Part shown: positions 46,521-59,327 of the stretch, one piece after another
How the letters are laid out: each line of letters opens with the position of its first letter
How positions within the stretch are numbered: the stretch's first letter is position 1
NCBI GenBank assembly: GCA_022496805.1
Contig: CM040085.1
Coordinates: forward strand, 22,845,811-22,909,810
Direction of reading: 5' to 3'
DNA length: 64,000 nt
Origin: Pohlia nutans
Taxonomy: Eukaryota; Streptophyta; Bryopsida; Bryales; Mniaceae
Program-made: the position numbers and the translations under genes
The notes under the pieces: generated by a model
Databases searched by the model: none
The model's input: only the letters and a program-made list of their open reading frames with translations
Told to the model about the DNA's origin: nothing

Positions 46521-49500
46521 TCATCCTAGAAAGGTGTTCAATAAGTCAAGAGTAAAAGGGTAATTTACATGTCCATGGTGCATCCGGCGTTGTCTTTGTC
46601 GAAGATACAACACCGTAATCAAACACACACACAGTGTTATCAAAGTCGTATTTCCATCATCTGCAGAAAAAGCCTTCAAGCATTTTTCAATATTGGGTCT
46701 GGCTCTCGGTAATCCATCAACAAACCTCATCTGCAGAAATATAAAAAAGGAGTTAGAGAGCCTCAACCATCAGAAACAAGATTTGAAACACTAGGAAGAA
46801 ATAGGCATCCCACACAATAGTTACATTGGCTAGACTCAGGGTTTGGCAGGTCAAACAAACCCAGAGAATGCTCCAGGCACTTACAATGAAGCTCCCACCA
46901 TATTTTTGCCGCAGGTAGAGACCTAACAAAGCAAATGTAACAGGCAGCATAGCGGCAGGTTCAGTGTCCAGCGCTTGATCATAGTAGCGCTTGGCAAGAT
47001 GAAGATCCTTGGGAAGACCTAATCCATGCTCATACATGTAACCCAAATTGAACATTGCCTGCGAGTTCAGTTGGAGTTGTGCCCTCCTGTATGCTTCTGC
47101 AGCCTTGTCTAAATCTTTTTCAGCACCCTGCGTGAGCACCAATTGTGAGAAGGTAATCAGCAGCGTGAGCAATCCGTTTTACAATTCTCCTAAATGGTCA
47201 CCGCAATTCTTGTGGGAATAGATTTGACGAACCAAATGAAATCCACTACTGTCACAGCTCAGCATCTAAAATTAAGCCCCTACTTCATTCAGAACCTGAA
47301 AATTTATGTACGCACTAACTCTTAAGAGTAGGCTCAAACGTACGAAACCTCTCCTAACAAAGGAAGGCAAAAGACAGGAGAATATAAGAAAGAAGGAGAT
47401 TAACAATACTCCAAGATCATGCATCCAATTTGCTTATAATATTGAAATGCGTTTTCTCACTCACCCTGCCGTAGTAGTATGCATCACCAATTAACAATGC
47501 TGCATGCTCATTGCCTTGCTCTGACGCATAGCGCCACAACGTGTGAGCTCGCTGATGCCGTTCAAGGTCAGTGCAAATACCAGATTCGCCTATACATATG
47601 CCTTCATTGCGATATCTCTCCAAGATCCAAGCTGCATTGCTTTGAGCAGCTTCATAACCAAGCTCCGCTGCTCGGGAGTAGAGGAGGAGAGACTTCCCTA
47701 TCTGTCCCTTTAAATAGCATTCTAGTGCCCACTTCATCAACGAGCTCCATGGACCTCGTTCTGCCACGATTTTAAACAGCGCCGCCGCCTACATATTTCA
47801 GCAGATAGTTAACATCCAATCCAGTGATTTCTTTTGTTTCAATTTTAGCCAAATTGCTACATAAAATTTGGGCTGGCTAATTGATACAAAGGATTTTTGA
47901 AAAGAAAAAGGAAAAATAGCCAGATTTCCTACATGGAGTCAAGATGTGTAGCCTCTTTAAACCTAGGCATCACCCAGGTATTGCCTAAGTAGCTCCTAGG
48001 TGGCACATGTGTATTACCCTGACATTACTTATATATTAATATGAAAAGAGCATCCAAGGAGCCTGGATTGCTCTTCAAGCCATGGAAAAGTAGGCAAAAT
48101 GCAAAACTGTCTCCTGACAAAAAAAATAAAAATCACTGATCCAATCTAGGTTACACAAGCCACAATCATAGTTTGACAAAACCTATCTTTCAGATCAATT
48201 AAACCCAGTGTGGCTCAATAATGGTCGATGTGTCTTACTGTAGCAACATCCCTCTTCAAGCCTGGAATTCCTCTCTGCTGCATTTTGGCGAGCTGATAGA
48301 AGGCCTTGGGATGTCCCTTGTTAGCTGCAGTCAAGAAATGCTTACAGGCCTCCTTCACATCTTTCTTCACACCCAGACCCTTGAGATATAGGATACCCAT
48401 GTTGTAATGACCATGTGAATCACCAGTTTCTGCAGCTTTTTTGAAGTACTCCTTGGCCTGCTCATCCAACCACTATATATAAGGATTCGTAAAGACAAAG
48501 AAGCACTCACCAATGTGTCCGTGGATCAGTTTCAGCCCTCCAGTTTCCTGAATTATCGAGTAAATTTATAAAACGGTATGCTAATGTACAGTACAAATCA
48601 CACCAATCCTACACCCACGATCTTCATGTGAAAATTCCCTTTCAGCATGCATGAGTAGGATGAGTTTTCTGCCAGATAACACTGGTGATGGGAATGATCC
48701 GTCGAAGTTCATCTGCATTGTACCCACTAGAAATATGCATTGTTGTAATGGCAAGTGTGTTTTACATTTCTTTCATTGTATTCTATAAAGACAGTTGTAT
48801 CCCACTATGTATAAAACTTTAGATCTCATTATGGAAGACTCTGATTGATATTCCAAAAAATAATAATTCGTGCATATATAAATAAATTAGAGGATTTGAA
48901 TTAAGCGCGTGATATTGGTAGGTATCACAAATTTTTTTAAATTCCCAATTTCCTCATTTTCATGACAACGTTTTGTAAAACCATGCTCTTGTTCTTACCT
49001 TGGTATGATTTTTACCCTCAGCAACACCTCGCCCCTTTACGTAGAGATAACCGATGCCATTAAATGCCGCGTAATGCTTTTGGCGAGCAGCCTGCAGGAA
49101 CCACTCGTAAGCCTGGGAGTAGTTGCGCTCCACACCATATCCTCGAGCATAGATTTCCCCAAGTAGCTCCATAGAACGTGAGTCGGACTTCTCTACTGCC
49201 TTCAACAGCCACGTAAGAGCCTTGGTATGATCTCGATGAACCCCACGCAGCCCAAAGTAGTAGAAGACTCCTAATCTATACATTGCCTCGGGATATCCCT
49301 TGTGGGCCTGAAACCATGTGCAAAGCAACATAAATCTTTTAAATAATATTCTCATGTCAAATGAATAAACAGAGGAGAGCAATCTGCCAAAACACTTCCA
49401 AAGCACTCCCTTCCTGAAACCATAACTGCATTCAGACGTAACAACCGAGACTTACTGGAAGGTGCAGTGATCTATACGTTATCAGATTCCAGAGTGATGA

Positions 49501-52137
49501 ACCATCAATTCTCTTCATTATTAACCCCTAAGCGTCCACGGTGACCAGAATGATCACCATGTTTATTTGAACAGTTTTGAGTAGGTCCTATTTGGTCATC
49601 CTCTTGTTCGAATTTATTTGTTATTTGACCAACACATGCAATGACCTTCACTAGTTCTAGTGATATAAAATTTGGTCCCATCTGAATTATATCTTTCACA
49701 ATACGATCAATTGAGTTTGTCATTTAAAACTGTGAATCCTTGGTCCTTTAGGGGTTTAAGAGTATAGGGTTAACAACCAACCTACACAGGGAAAACTAAA
49801 CCCCAAAATAACCTTCTACTGCTACTGCATTATGCTTATAGGTTCAGACACATACTTGATATTCTAGAAACTGAAAATCGTCGTCTTCTTCTCCACGAAA
49901 TTTCTTCAAAGCTTCTCGGCTTTCTTCGAACCCATCATTCAAGCGCACAGGCTCCATGAGAGGGGTATCTTTAGAGCTAATGAAGCTTGCCATAGCAACC
50001 GCAGCCAACTCGGCATACAACACCACTGCCTCCTCGTGCATCTACAGCAGGACACTTCTGCAGTCAGCGCACTACGATTACAAAAGGACTCATGCAAACA
50101 TCCGTGAAATCATTTGTTGTGGCTCTCAAGAGGTTGAGATGATGACAACACAGTTTTGAAAATGCTGGATTTTACAATAAGATCTTAGAATGTAGCGTAA
50201 TGGAAGTGACACAAACTCAAATTAGCTAGCTTCTCTAATTTATAGGGTTTATAGGTTCGTGCAAAATACACATGATTTATGTTATTTCATAGGTTCGTGT
50301 TACATTCACACATATTACCACACGTTTGATGCAAAAAAACAGTGTCGTTACAATGTTTACTAGAAATCGTATGTTATTGATAGGTATTGTTTTCACACTA
50401 ATTTAGTAAGTAGATTGCACGTAACATGTGCGAATATGGCATGACTTCTGTACACACGAAAACAATGCGACAGTGTTTTTACTTGGCAAGCCACATTTGA
50501 GATTAGTGAGTTCTACCTGTTGTCTGGAATAGCTGTAAGCTAGAGCCATTTTCGACTGCAAATTCCCGCCATTTGCTGCAAAATGATGGAATAGAAAAGC
50601 TTTCGCATCACTGGGTTGCACACCGTAACCAGACGCAGACAGAAAAGCAAGAGTAGACAATGCATGCGCATTGCCACTTTCTGCCTGTGACTTCAAGGCC
50701 CTGATTGCTTCATCCAGCACCCGCGGCTCCCCTTTGCTTACACTCTCCACCATTTTTCTTACAGCAGCTGCATACTGATTCCACGCCACAGAATCACACG
50801 TCAAGTCAACTGCTCCACAGGACTAACTTGGTGGAATTCATAATTTTTCCACATGTCATCAAAAGAGTAGAGAAGTTAACCCCTATGTGCCCAAATGGCC
50901 ACTTCCATATCTATTCAAGTTAAAATAAATCATTTAAGAAGGTATAAAAATGTACCAAAAGAAAGAAGAAATCATAATCTACATTTTTGAACAATAGAAA
51001 ATATGTTTTGATAATAGTTTCCAAAAGTGAACTTCCTATTTCTAACTTGGGGTTACTGAAATTACAAGACTCTAGAACTCAATGTAAAAATTCCTAAACA
51101 TTCTCATCCTAATGTGAGGACCATCCTTCTAGAGCCTATGTAGTACCTAGTAGTTTCTTATCTAATAAGATTATTTTACTAGAGAGAAATGTGGAAGTTT
51201 AAAGCCAAAGGAGACAAAGAAGCTTGACAACAAAGAACTCAAAGAAGAAGACAACAAAAGATTCAAAGGAGACAAAGAAGATTGACAACAAAGGATTGAC
51301 AACAAAAGATTCAAAGATGACAAAAGAGACAAAGAAGGCGATGTAAAATTTCTTGTTCGTCTCCTACACAAAAAAAATCCACATTTCTTTGTAATACAAT
51401 TATCACTTGAGATTAAATTATACAAATTTTGGAATCAAATTGGTGCAAAAGGTAACTTTCTGATGCATTGGGTAATTTTCTACAAGGACAGGCAATCCCA
51501 TGAATAATCAGCAAATTGAAATCCTCAAGAGAAATCACCAGGTCATGGAAAATGGAGGTCCTGGAACCATATCCGCCCCATTCGTGGTGCATTCTATTAA
51601 ATTCTTTTGATTCTGAGGTGTCCTAACTTGTTTTGATTTTTAAAAATTGAATAGAAGTATAGTTCTTGAAAACTGTTTAAATTTCGTTCGCCAGCTGTGG
51701 TTGTAGGGTCAGCTTGGAGTCTATGGTTCTTTACTTTCTCTTGTAATCTTTTGACATTTTGGAGTAAAGATTTCATTTGCACAAAAAAAGAAAATTGGAG
51801 ATGAGGAAAAAGCACTCACTTCATTAGGCCGTTCATCTCTATCCTCATAGTCAAGAATATGAATCCAAGAGCCGGGATCAAGAACATCCTCCGTGGATTC
51901 TTCGGTGTCACCAAATTCATCCCATTCCAGAGCCGACTCCTGCGAGTCCACAAATCCAAACAGCCCCTTCCTATCTTCCATGTCCGAGAATTCCTCTCCG
52001 TTGTTGCTTCCATAATCAGAGTTGTCCTTTCTGATATCATCGTCCTCCCACACAATGACGAAATTCCGAGCACATGCGGCGGTGATAATAGAGAGAACAA
52101 GTAGCGGTACGAGGACATGGCCATGCCCAGCTCCCAT
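46521..52137 (-). CDS. HRD3A: ERAD component HRD3/SEL1L-like, Sel1-repeat protein
   Basis: Eight minus-strand exons, all phase 0: 52137-51820, 50774-50517, 50041-49856, 49307-48999, 48457-48239, 47788-47465, 47127-46885 and 46730-46521, giving 688 residues (about 680 in Arabidopsis HRD3A/EBS5). Residues 1 to about 23 are a signal peptide ([15 protein letters not shown]). An acidic region with DPGSW follows, then many Sel1 repeats, e.g. [38 protein letters not shown] and [14 protein letters not shown], and a C-terminal membrane segment ([16 protein letters not shown]). The family protein sits in the ER membrane with its repeats in the lumen, recruits misfolded glycoproteins and stabilises the HRD1 E3 ligase. 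The first donor was chosen at GAA-GTGAGT with the acceptor before TAT; an alternative join would add about ten residues. Identity is very likely. Confidence 0.95.
49521..49759. mobile_element. Family A TTAA element in HRD3A intron 3
   Basis: 239 bases, left TTAACCCCTAAGCGTCCACG and right CCTTGGTCCTTTAGGGGTTTAA. The interior is family A in inverse orientation (GACCAACACATGCAATG, TTTCACAATACGATCAATTG). The left end carries the GCGTCC variant seen at 16679. Confidence 0.85.
50876..50910. mobile_element. Orphan TTAA-element left end in HRD3A intron 1
   Basis: GTTAACCCCTATGTGCCCAAA resembles a TTAA-CCCC terminus, but no matching right end was found downstream in the intron. Confidence 0.4.
51215..51338. 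repeat. Degenerate purine-rich tandem repeat
   Basis: Units related to GACAACAAAAGATTCAAAG and GACAAAGAAG recur several times in HRD3A intron 1. Low complexity, non-coding on the gene strand. Confidence 0.7.
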
Positions 52138-52153
52138 CGTCAGTGCCTACAAG

Positions 52154-52165
52154 CCCTAACCCTAA
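52154..52165 (-). promoter_or_regulatory. Telomere-motif repeat just upstream of HRD3A start
   Basis: On the minus strand TTAGGGTTAGGG lies about 17 bases upstream of the ATG, so probably in the 5' untranslated region. CCCTAACCCTAATTC occurs again near 52719 and 58856 in repeat context, so it may be repeat-derived rather than regulatory. Confidence 0.35.
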
Positions 52166-52908
52166 TTCTTAACGCCACCAAGTGCTGGTCAATGTTGTCC
52201 CATTTCACCTGGTCATTAGAGTTAACCGCAAAGTCAGCGCACAGAGGAAAGTTTTGACAAACTCATGTTGAACTCATATTGAAACAAAAATAGACCAAAA
52301 ACTAATCTATGTCGAGTTGTGAGACAATCTAAAACAAGGTCCTGTCATTATTCTCCATACCTCCCTATAGCTCCCACATCTTCCACCAAAGCTCAAAGTT
52401 CATGGCCGACAATTTATGACAAGACACTATTCCACCCCAAGTATAGTTCAAAAGAGGTTAGAAGTAGAGCAAAAAGAGAGGTTAGATGGAGGACCTTCCG
52501 GTCAACTCGATTACCTAATGAGAGCTTCAATCATGTGTGCACGCATTGCTTTCCTTCCCAAGACCTACATTGCGACGAAATCAGCTCAAAACATAATAGC
52601 ACCAGGAAATATGCAGAAGATGAAAGGATGATACAGCATTGTACAGAAAACAAAGAGTTGTTTGAATACACGAGAATATTCCATTCCCATTCTGCACAGC
52701 GTTTTATTCTGCCAACCCTAACCCTAATTCATAACACCACCGACCTCTCCACAAGTGCTGGTCAGTGTTACTTCTGCCATTGTCTCAACGAGTGCTTCAA
52801 TCATGACTACACGCATTCACAGTGCAGGGAGAAATTTCAGCTTAACCAACTAAGATCCTACATTTTCTTGGACCAACCAGTTTTCTGGAGCATTCTTGCG
52901 GCTAGGCC

Positions 52909-53145
52909 TTAACCCTTTGCTTCCCACTTGACCATTTTTGGTTTTTTCTGTACAATATTCCAGTGAATATATCTTGTCATCCTTACATTTAGAGCTCGTG
53001 AGGCTCTCAAAACAAATGTAGCTATTGCAAGCAGGCTTCTATCAAGTCGGAGCACACTAAAATCAAAGCTAGCATACATTTGGAATACCACATTATACAT
53101 GCAACGTACTTAAAGAGTCAAACAGGTGGGAAGCAAAAGGGTTAA
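52909..53145. mobile_element. TTAA element with TTAACCCTTTGC ends
   Basis: 237 bases, left TTAACCCTTTGCTTCCCAC and right GTGGGAAGCAAAAGGGTTAA. The repeats pair over 19 bases with one indel and are flanked by TTAA. The end is strongly reminiscent of animal piggyBac-type termini. No reading frame. Confidence 0.87.
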
Positions 53146-54224
53146 GAAAATAAAATAGAGAATATTCTTTGATTTCCCCCTCAATCATCGGTTCTTTCTC
53201 TAAGATTTTTGGAACTCGATTAGGGAAATTATGAATTTCAACCGGCTAATCGGTCGGTTCTCCCCGGACATTGCACGCGTTGATTGTTTTCACGAAATCC
53301 AATCAGCTCCAGAAAACACGTCCATGCATATTTCAAAAGGTGAAAAGGCGATAAAGCATTGTACAGAATATAAAACGAGAACATTCATTCTATCCCCATT
53401 GTACAGTACACAGCGTTTTGATCTTCAAAACTAGGACAGAATCTCCCTCATGGAAACCCTAATATGATCACTCTGATCACAATGCCGACACTTCACCTGA
53501 GCAGATCGATGAGCCCGAACCCCGCCATTGATGATCAATCGATTCCGCCCCTCCTCACGCACCAGATCTCTCTAAAGAAATCTCACCATCCTTGCCTGCA
53601 TGATCGTTGAACTTCAAACCTAAACTTTCATATGAATGTACCATCACGAATTTGCATTTCGAAAACGAAATCCAAACCCCGCCCAAAAAACAAAAAAGGT
53701 ATGGCAGCCTGCAATCCATCTGCATAAGAGCATCGCCGCTCAAATTCCACATCTATATTTGAAAAATCTTAAAATAGTCCTTCAAATAGTCAATGGACCA
53801 GTGACAAGTAGAATGTACTGTAGGACACATGCAACTAAACTTAGATTCGAAGGGCCCTTGCTTGATAGGGTAGGGTTGACATCTCAAATTTGGAAGGTCA
53901 CAAAAAATACTTGTTTTTTCACATAGTACATTTTTAAAACAATTTTTTTTTCTAACTCAACCCTTTATCTAAGATGGAAGGGTTTTTGTTTTGATTACAT
54001 AAAAAATACATCAGGAGAACTTAAATTAGGCACATAATATGTCTGGTAATTGTTGAGTTTTAAAAATATATATAAATTGAAGTGATATATTTAGTACAAT
54101 TTGAATTAACCAAAAAAAAGCAGGGATCTCTGCTGAGTCTATACGGAGTCTCTGCCCCAATGATATCAATATCTAGCACATATTGTGCATGAATAGTTAT
54201 TTCGTCCCTTCATAAATAGTCCCT
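53146..54224. other. Spacer without recognised genes
   Basis: Short frames only. 52310-52910 and 53230-53440 share fragments (AAAGGATGATACAGCATTGTA / AAGGCGATAAAGCATTGTA), suggesting an old dispersed repeat. Confidence 0.4.
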
Positions 54225-54420
54225 TAGGCTCAGGGGAACTTGTGGGAACTCTCCTCTAGCATTGGAGAAGTCGCGAGTTCCACTCCCTCGGGTGGTGCAG
54301 GGCCTTGTTTTAGATTTGAAAATGAGTCTAAGGTGAGTATAAGGTGAGTTTCCACTTTGAGACACTCTTTTCGGTTAACTCTATTGTGTGTTGAACAAAA
54401 TCACTTTGATTTAGATTTGA
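54225..54420 (+). mobile_element. Possible tRNA-derived SINE head
   Basis: TAGGCTCAGGGGAAC resembles a Pol III A box and GCGAGTTCCACTCC, about 45 bases on, a B box, with GTCGCGAGTTCC-type context as in plant SINEs. Cloverleaf pairing is poor, and no poly-A tail or target duplication was found. Tentative. Confidence 0.3.
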
Positions 54421-54640
54421 AAATAAAAATAAAAAAACTTGACAATTCCTATATGTATTACTTCCCTAATTTACATCTTTCATGGTGTGCATTTTATATG
54501 TAGATAAAACATGAAGCATTTTGTCCATATAAAATTTGTAGAAAACCATAATTTTTTGTGACCTTCTAAGTTTGAAATGAAAACCATGCACGTAGTTTGC
54601 AAGGTCCTGGAACATTTTTCATTCAATTTTCATTGATTCA

Positions 54641-54861
54641 TAAGGTTCTTTAATTCTTGTGAGTTGTACCCTGGAATAAGAATCGTTGTAGTGGATTCTA
54701 GAATATTGAATATGCCACGTCATTATTTACCTAAAGAATGATGATGAAGGGTTGAAAGTCCATAGCAGCCCTGCCTCAAGAAACAAACACATGTTTTGGA
54801 TTTTTAATCTTTCATGTTGTGAAAGCAAAAAAATGAACCTGGCAAAGGCTAAAGAACCTTA
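54641..54861. mobile_element. MITE with TAAGGTTCTTTA ends
   Basis: TAAGGTTCTTTAATTCTTG at the left, GGCTAAAGAACCTTA at the right. The interior matches the 15080 copy in inverse orientation (GAATAAGAATCGTTG, GCCACGTCATTATTTACC, CATAGCAGCCCTGCCTCAAG). Confidence 0.75.
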
Positions 54862-56013
54862 CGTACATTTCATTGTAGGAGTCATTAAAATTTTAAACAT
54901 TCCATTTACCAAGCTACTAGCCTATATTGAGACCTATCATTGTATGCACCTCCAAATTCTTGTTCCGAGGGGTGGATACTAGCCTTCACAAATTCCAGAT
55001 ACAGAGAAAAATCATTGATTTAACGTGTAGCTTTTGTAGATCCATTTTGATACCTACTAAAGTTATACATCTTTCTTCAAAGTAGACATAGTTGCAAAGT
55101 ATCTAAAACCTCTTAAATCTACATTTTGAAGACATGACAATTTCTTTTCTAGAGTGCATTTAAACTCTCATTAAATCTCATTTTTTAAAACCACTTGTGA
55201 TCCCTGTGAAGAAACAACAATGCAGGTTCCAAAAATCCATTAATTTATTTTTTTTGTGAATTTTTTTTTTTGTGGATAAAATAAAAGATACAATGTTTAA
55301 CAAAGTCTAACCAAAAAATTTGAAAAACACATGTTTAATAAGTATTTATGTGTGTTATAGTAAGGTTAAAGTGGTTAAAATTGGAAAAGTAGTTCTAACC
55401 AAATTGAAAAGTAGATATAAAACATGTTGAAATTGCATTAAATATTTATTTTTTCAATAAATTTTTTCTTAGGAGCCCTCCAATGCATAATGAACTTATA
55501 GAATATATAATTTATATTCATATTGAACATGATTCAATGCATCAAATTTGCTCCCGAAATTTGTTTTAGACATCTATTTTCAAACTTTACTTTTAGTAAC
55601 CATTTTTTCAAATTTTAATTTGAAACTTTGGATTGAAATACCTAATAGAACTATGGAGGGCTCAACCAAATTAGAACTTAAATATATAAATGTTTACTTG
55701 TAATTTATGGCCTTTGATCAAGAAAATTGTAATTTCAACACTAAGGATGACTTTAATGGTTCAGTTTATCGTGCTTTCACCCCAGACTAGAATCTTAGTC
55801 CTTTCCTTGCAACTCTAAGCCAACAACAATGGGCCCCTTCTTGCTTTCTATTGGCTATTTTTGTTCAAGATCAAACATTTGAAAAACATCTTCATTTACA
55901 TTAGGTGCACATGTCCAAAATAAAAGAGGGACTTCCAAAGAAAGGATTTTCTTTTGCATACCAACTCTAACATCTCTAACTCAATTTTTTTTGAATTGTA
56001 ATCACAATTTATC
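54862..56013. other. AT-rich spacer
   Basis: No gene or clear repeat recognised. Confidence 0.45.
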
Positions 56014-56590
56014 TTAACCCCTAAATGCCTAGAGCCCTCTCCAAATTCGGTAGTTTTGCAAAGATGCATTATAAACTGCAACTAAGAGGGATATTTTGAA
56101 CTTGATGTACAAATAAAAGTTGTACATTATGAGTTTTAGATTCTATCCATATGGTTAGATCTATGATTTCTATCACCAATTTTTTTGTATAAAATTTGAA
56201 ACTCAAAATTCAAAATTCTTTTGTAATTCAATTACGAATAAGATATTGTCAATCTATAGATGCAATTTGTTGTGACTAGTTGAAATGTAAAACTCTAGGT
56301 ATAGTGATTTTTGGAGATCTTTTGGTTGCTTAATTTTATGAGTTGACTTTTTTTAGAGCATTTTAACACTGAAATCTTCGAAATTTTGGGTGAATCACTA
56401 CAACATGAAATGAGGCATAAAGATGTCACAAATAATCCCCTTTATGATCGGATCACACATGCATGAAACTAACTTTCTATAAAATCTATAGTAATAAATT
56501 CACACTGCAAAAAGTGCATGATGAATGAGAAAACATGGATAAAAACTATACATCGTCCAAAAAATGGACGCTCCGGTAGTTAAGGGTTAA
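56014..56590. mobile_element. Complete family B TTAA element
   Basis: 577 bases, left TTAACCCCTAAATGCCTAGA and right TCCGGTAGTTAAGGGTTAA; inverse ends agree for most of 20 bases. It is the uninterrupted reference for the copies at 21516, 25578 and 38440. Non-coding. Confidence 0.87.
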
Positions 56591-56782
56591 AAGAAATAGA
56601 TTGAAGAACCTTTAAGAACCTACATGCTTAAAAAAATTACTGAACATAAAAGCTACATTGTTCCATTGGAAATCTTGAATGCCCAAAATTGTAGGTTTTA
56701 GTCGATCAAAAGCCTAACATTGAGCAAACGGATAATGGATTGTAACTTGTGTTGAGTGTGTATTGCGATTTTGCAATAGATC

Positions 56783-57102
56783 AAATAGATTGAAACTTCG
56801 GTCCTCTTTCGAAGCCGGCGTGAATATTATTCCAATACTTGTTTTGAATCACAGGAGTTCATAGTTTCAAAATGCATACATCCACCTTCAAATACTCATT
56901 CTAATTTGAATCGTGCACCAATAGATTTTCTTTAATTTTTCACCAAACAATGCCTAATCAAGTGTAGAAGATAGATAGATAGATAGATAGATATAAACTC
57001 CGGTCCTCTTTCAAAGGCCGGCGTGAATAAAGTGTCTGTTCGTAATGTCAATGACTCAGTGCCCATCGGACAGAGGGCCATTGGAACAAAACACAAGTGT
57101 AG

Positions 57103-57147
<45 letters not shown>
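56783..57147. repeat. Family C repeat fragments, (GATA)n and (AT)n
   Basis: CGGTCCTCTTTCGAAGCCGG and CGGTCCTCTTTCAAAGGCCG are two family C fragments about 215 bases apart. Between and after them lie (GATA)n at about 56969-56994 and (AT)n at 57106-57147. Confidence 0.65.
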
Positions 57148-57149
<2 letters not shown>

Positions 57150-57159
57150 TTGGAATCTC

Positions 57160-58066
57160 TTAACCCCTAAAGGACCATGTTCATCTCTAAAATTTTATCA
57201 CTTCCCGTGATGCTTTCAAAAATGCAATTGTATCTCTCAATTGGTGTTAATGTAGAAAACTTCACCATTGAAGCTTAAAGAGGACTTAGTTGTGAGATTG
57301 TATATCAATTTCCAGAACAATATATTGTATAGATTACATAATTATAAGGTTTAATCATGAGTTTTTTTCTGAAATTTTTGAGCAAAATTAGTAGGTCATT
57401 CACTACAAACATAATTATAAATTCTAAAACCATGACTAGCGTTTGAAATTTCAAGGGCATATAAAGATGTATTGTATCTAGGTGCTCACAAAAACTAAAC
57501 ACAACAACAAATGATTAATTCTAAAAGATTTATGTTTAGGTGGAGTGACTTGTAGGTGACTCGTTGAGCCGGTCTTTGTGATCGTTATTAATTGTTACAT
57601 TGCACAAAATGTGTAAAGATTTCAAAAAGGGTTTTGGAATATTCCAAAATATTTCAAAATAATATAAAATATGTAGAAAAGATTCCTAAGATTTCAAAAC
57701 ATTCCATTTTAAATATATTTAAACATTTTTGTAATTATTATATAGTATTAATGACGCAATATTGGCAAATGTTTTACATAATGTACACCTTTTTTGACAA
57801 ATTTGACACTCTAGTGTGAAAACACCCTCCAAATCATCAACCTCTCCAACTACCATGTTCCAAATTCACCTACATTAACATCTTAGTTTTTTTCCCGGTG
57901 GATCGATCAATGTAATTGCACATCTTGAAGGATTTTTGTGTTCTCCTAACACACATCTACAATTCTCTAAATAACATTGAGTCAAAATTATGGAATTTAA
58001 ATAAGTTATTAAAGTAATGAAATTATTCTTAAACACAATACGTCCTCATGGTCCTTTAGGAATTAA
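57160..58066. mobile_element. TTAA element, 907 bases
   Basis: Left TTAACCCCTAAAGGACCATG; right CATGGTCCTTTAGGAATTAA. The terminal repeats agree for about 20 bases with two changes. The AT-rich interior differs from family A and holds only short frames. Confidence 0.8.
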
Positions 58067-58499
58067 TAACATTCCATATTGTCAAAATATAAAACAGTAT
58101 GCAGAAAATAAAACAATATGTTTAAATACAATAGTTATATAATATACATCAAAAAGATAAAAATGAAACAAAATTGCATACCGGTATTACAATGAAGTTT
58201 CACAGCTCATGAAATAATCATAAATGAAACACTTCATCTAAATAATCTACTAAACTCACACTAAATGAACCATGTTGTTTACACACTAACTACGTTATGA
58301 CAACCTCCTTAGAATCCTATTCCAATTCATTTTTAAAACCTGTACATTACATGATTTACAGAAACATACGAATATAGCTTTTATAAAGTTATAAGAACTC
58401 TAATCTTATTTTAAAGTTGATTAAAATTAAGATTAAGAATCCCTTTATTCAAAATCCAACTAGATAATGGCATGGGTTCAAGTTACTCCAACTAGTGTT

Positions 58500-59260
58500 T
58501 TTTTTTTTCTCTGGTTACTTGGAGCCATACTTCAATGTCGTGGCATAGTCACAATGGTCTAAATTTGGAGGGACCATCCTTCGCTGCATGCATGGTACAC
58601 TACTACAGTGCCAAAAAAAAAACCCCTCACTGCAACCCTCCTCTCAGAGTTGGGCACTATACTAAACTAATAACAACATCAATATTTTTTTTTATAAACA
58701 AACATCAATGCTTTTAAACAATCATTAGAAAATGATCCACATCAACATAAGTCGCAATGCTAACTTCATTTCTACTACAAAAATGATGAGAAATGGAAGC
58801 ATCCACAACTTAACATGTGTAAATGGGACCACAACCAAAACGTATGATCCTTAAACCCTAACCCTAATTCTAAATCCCTGTCGCATCTTCTGCAATACTA
58901 GTCACCATTTCTTTCCAAAGTCAGCGATTCCAAACCCGGAATCTCATTTCTGAATTGTAGGCCTGTCGTATGGTTTCTATAGTGTCTACCCTTGAAAAAG
59001 GGGAGTAAGTTCTACACAGTTGGTATGGTCCTTTGTCCGGTGAACATCAGGGTTTTTTTTTTTTTTTCTGGCACCATGGTGCCAGAATCCAATGTTGTGG
59101 CACAGTCACAATGGTCTAAATCTGGAGTGACCACTCTCCATTGCATACATGGAGCACTGCTAGAGTGCAAAAAAAAACCTGATGGACATTGAACCATGGG
59201 TGGGTCAAACAAACACTTTATTCACGCAAGCCTCGAAAAGAGGACTGGCGTTCTTCTTCT
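58500..59260. repeat. Two related inverted-repeat units (family C)
   Basis: About 58500-58640 and 58975-59260 share ATGTYGTGGCAYAGTCACAA, GGTCTAAATYTGGAG and GCATRCATGG. The second has T-rich and A-rich arms around them: GTGAACATCAGGTTTTT pairs with AAAACCTGATGGACATT, making a foldback. No coding content. Confidence 0.65.
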
Positions 59261-59327
59261 TAGGCCCATCGTAGAATCTGCAAATTGCCTTCATTCTTGA
59301 AGCACAAGCCTTGAACTGTAAGATGCC

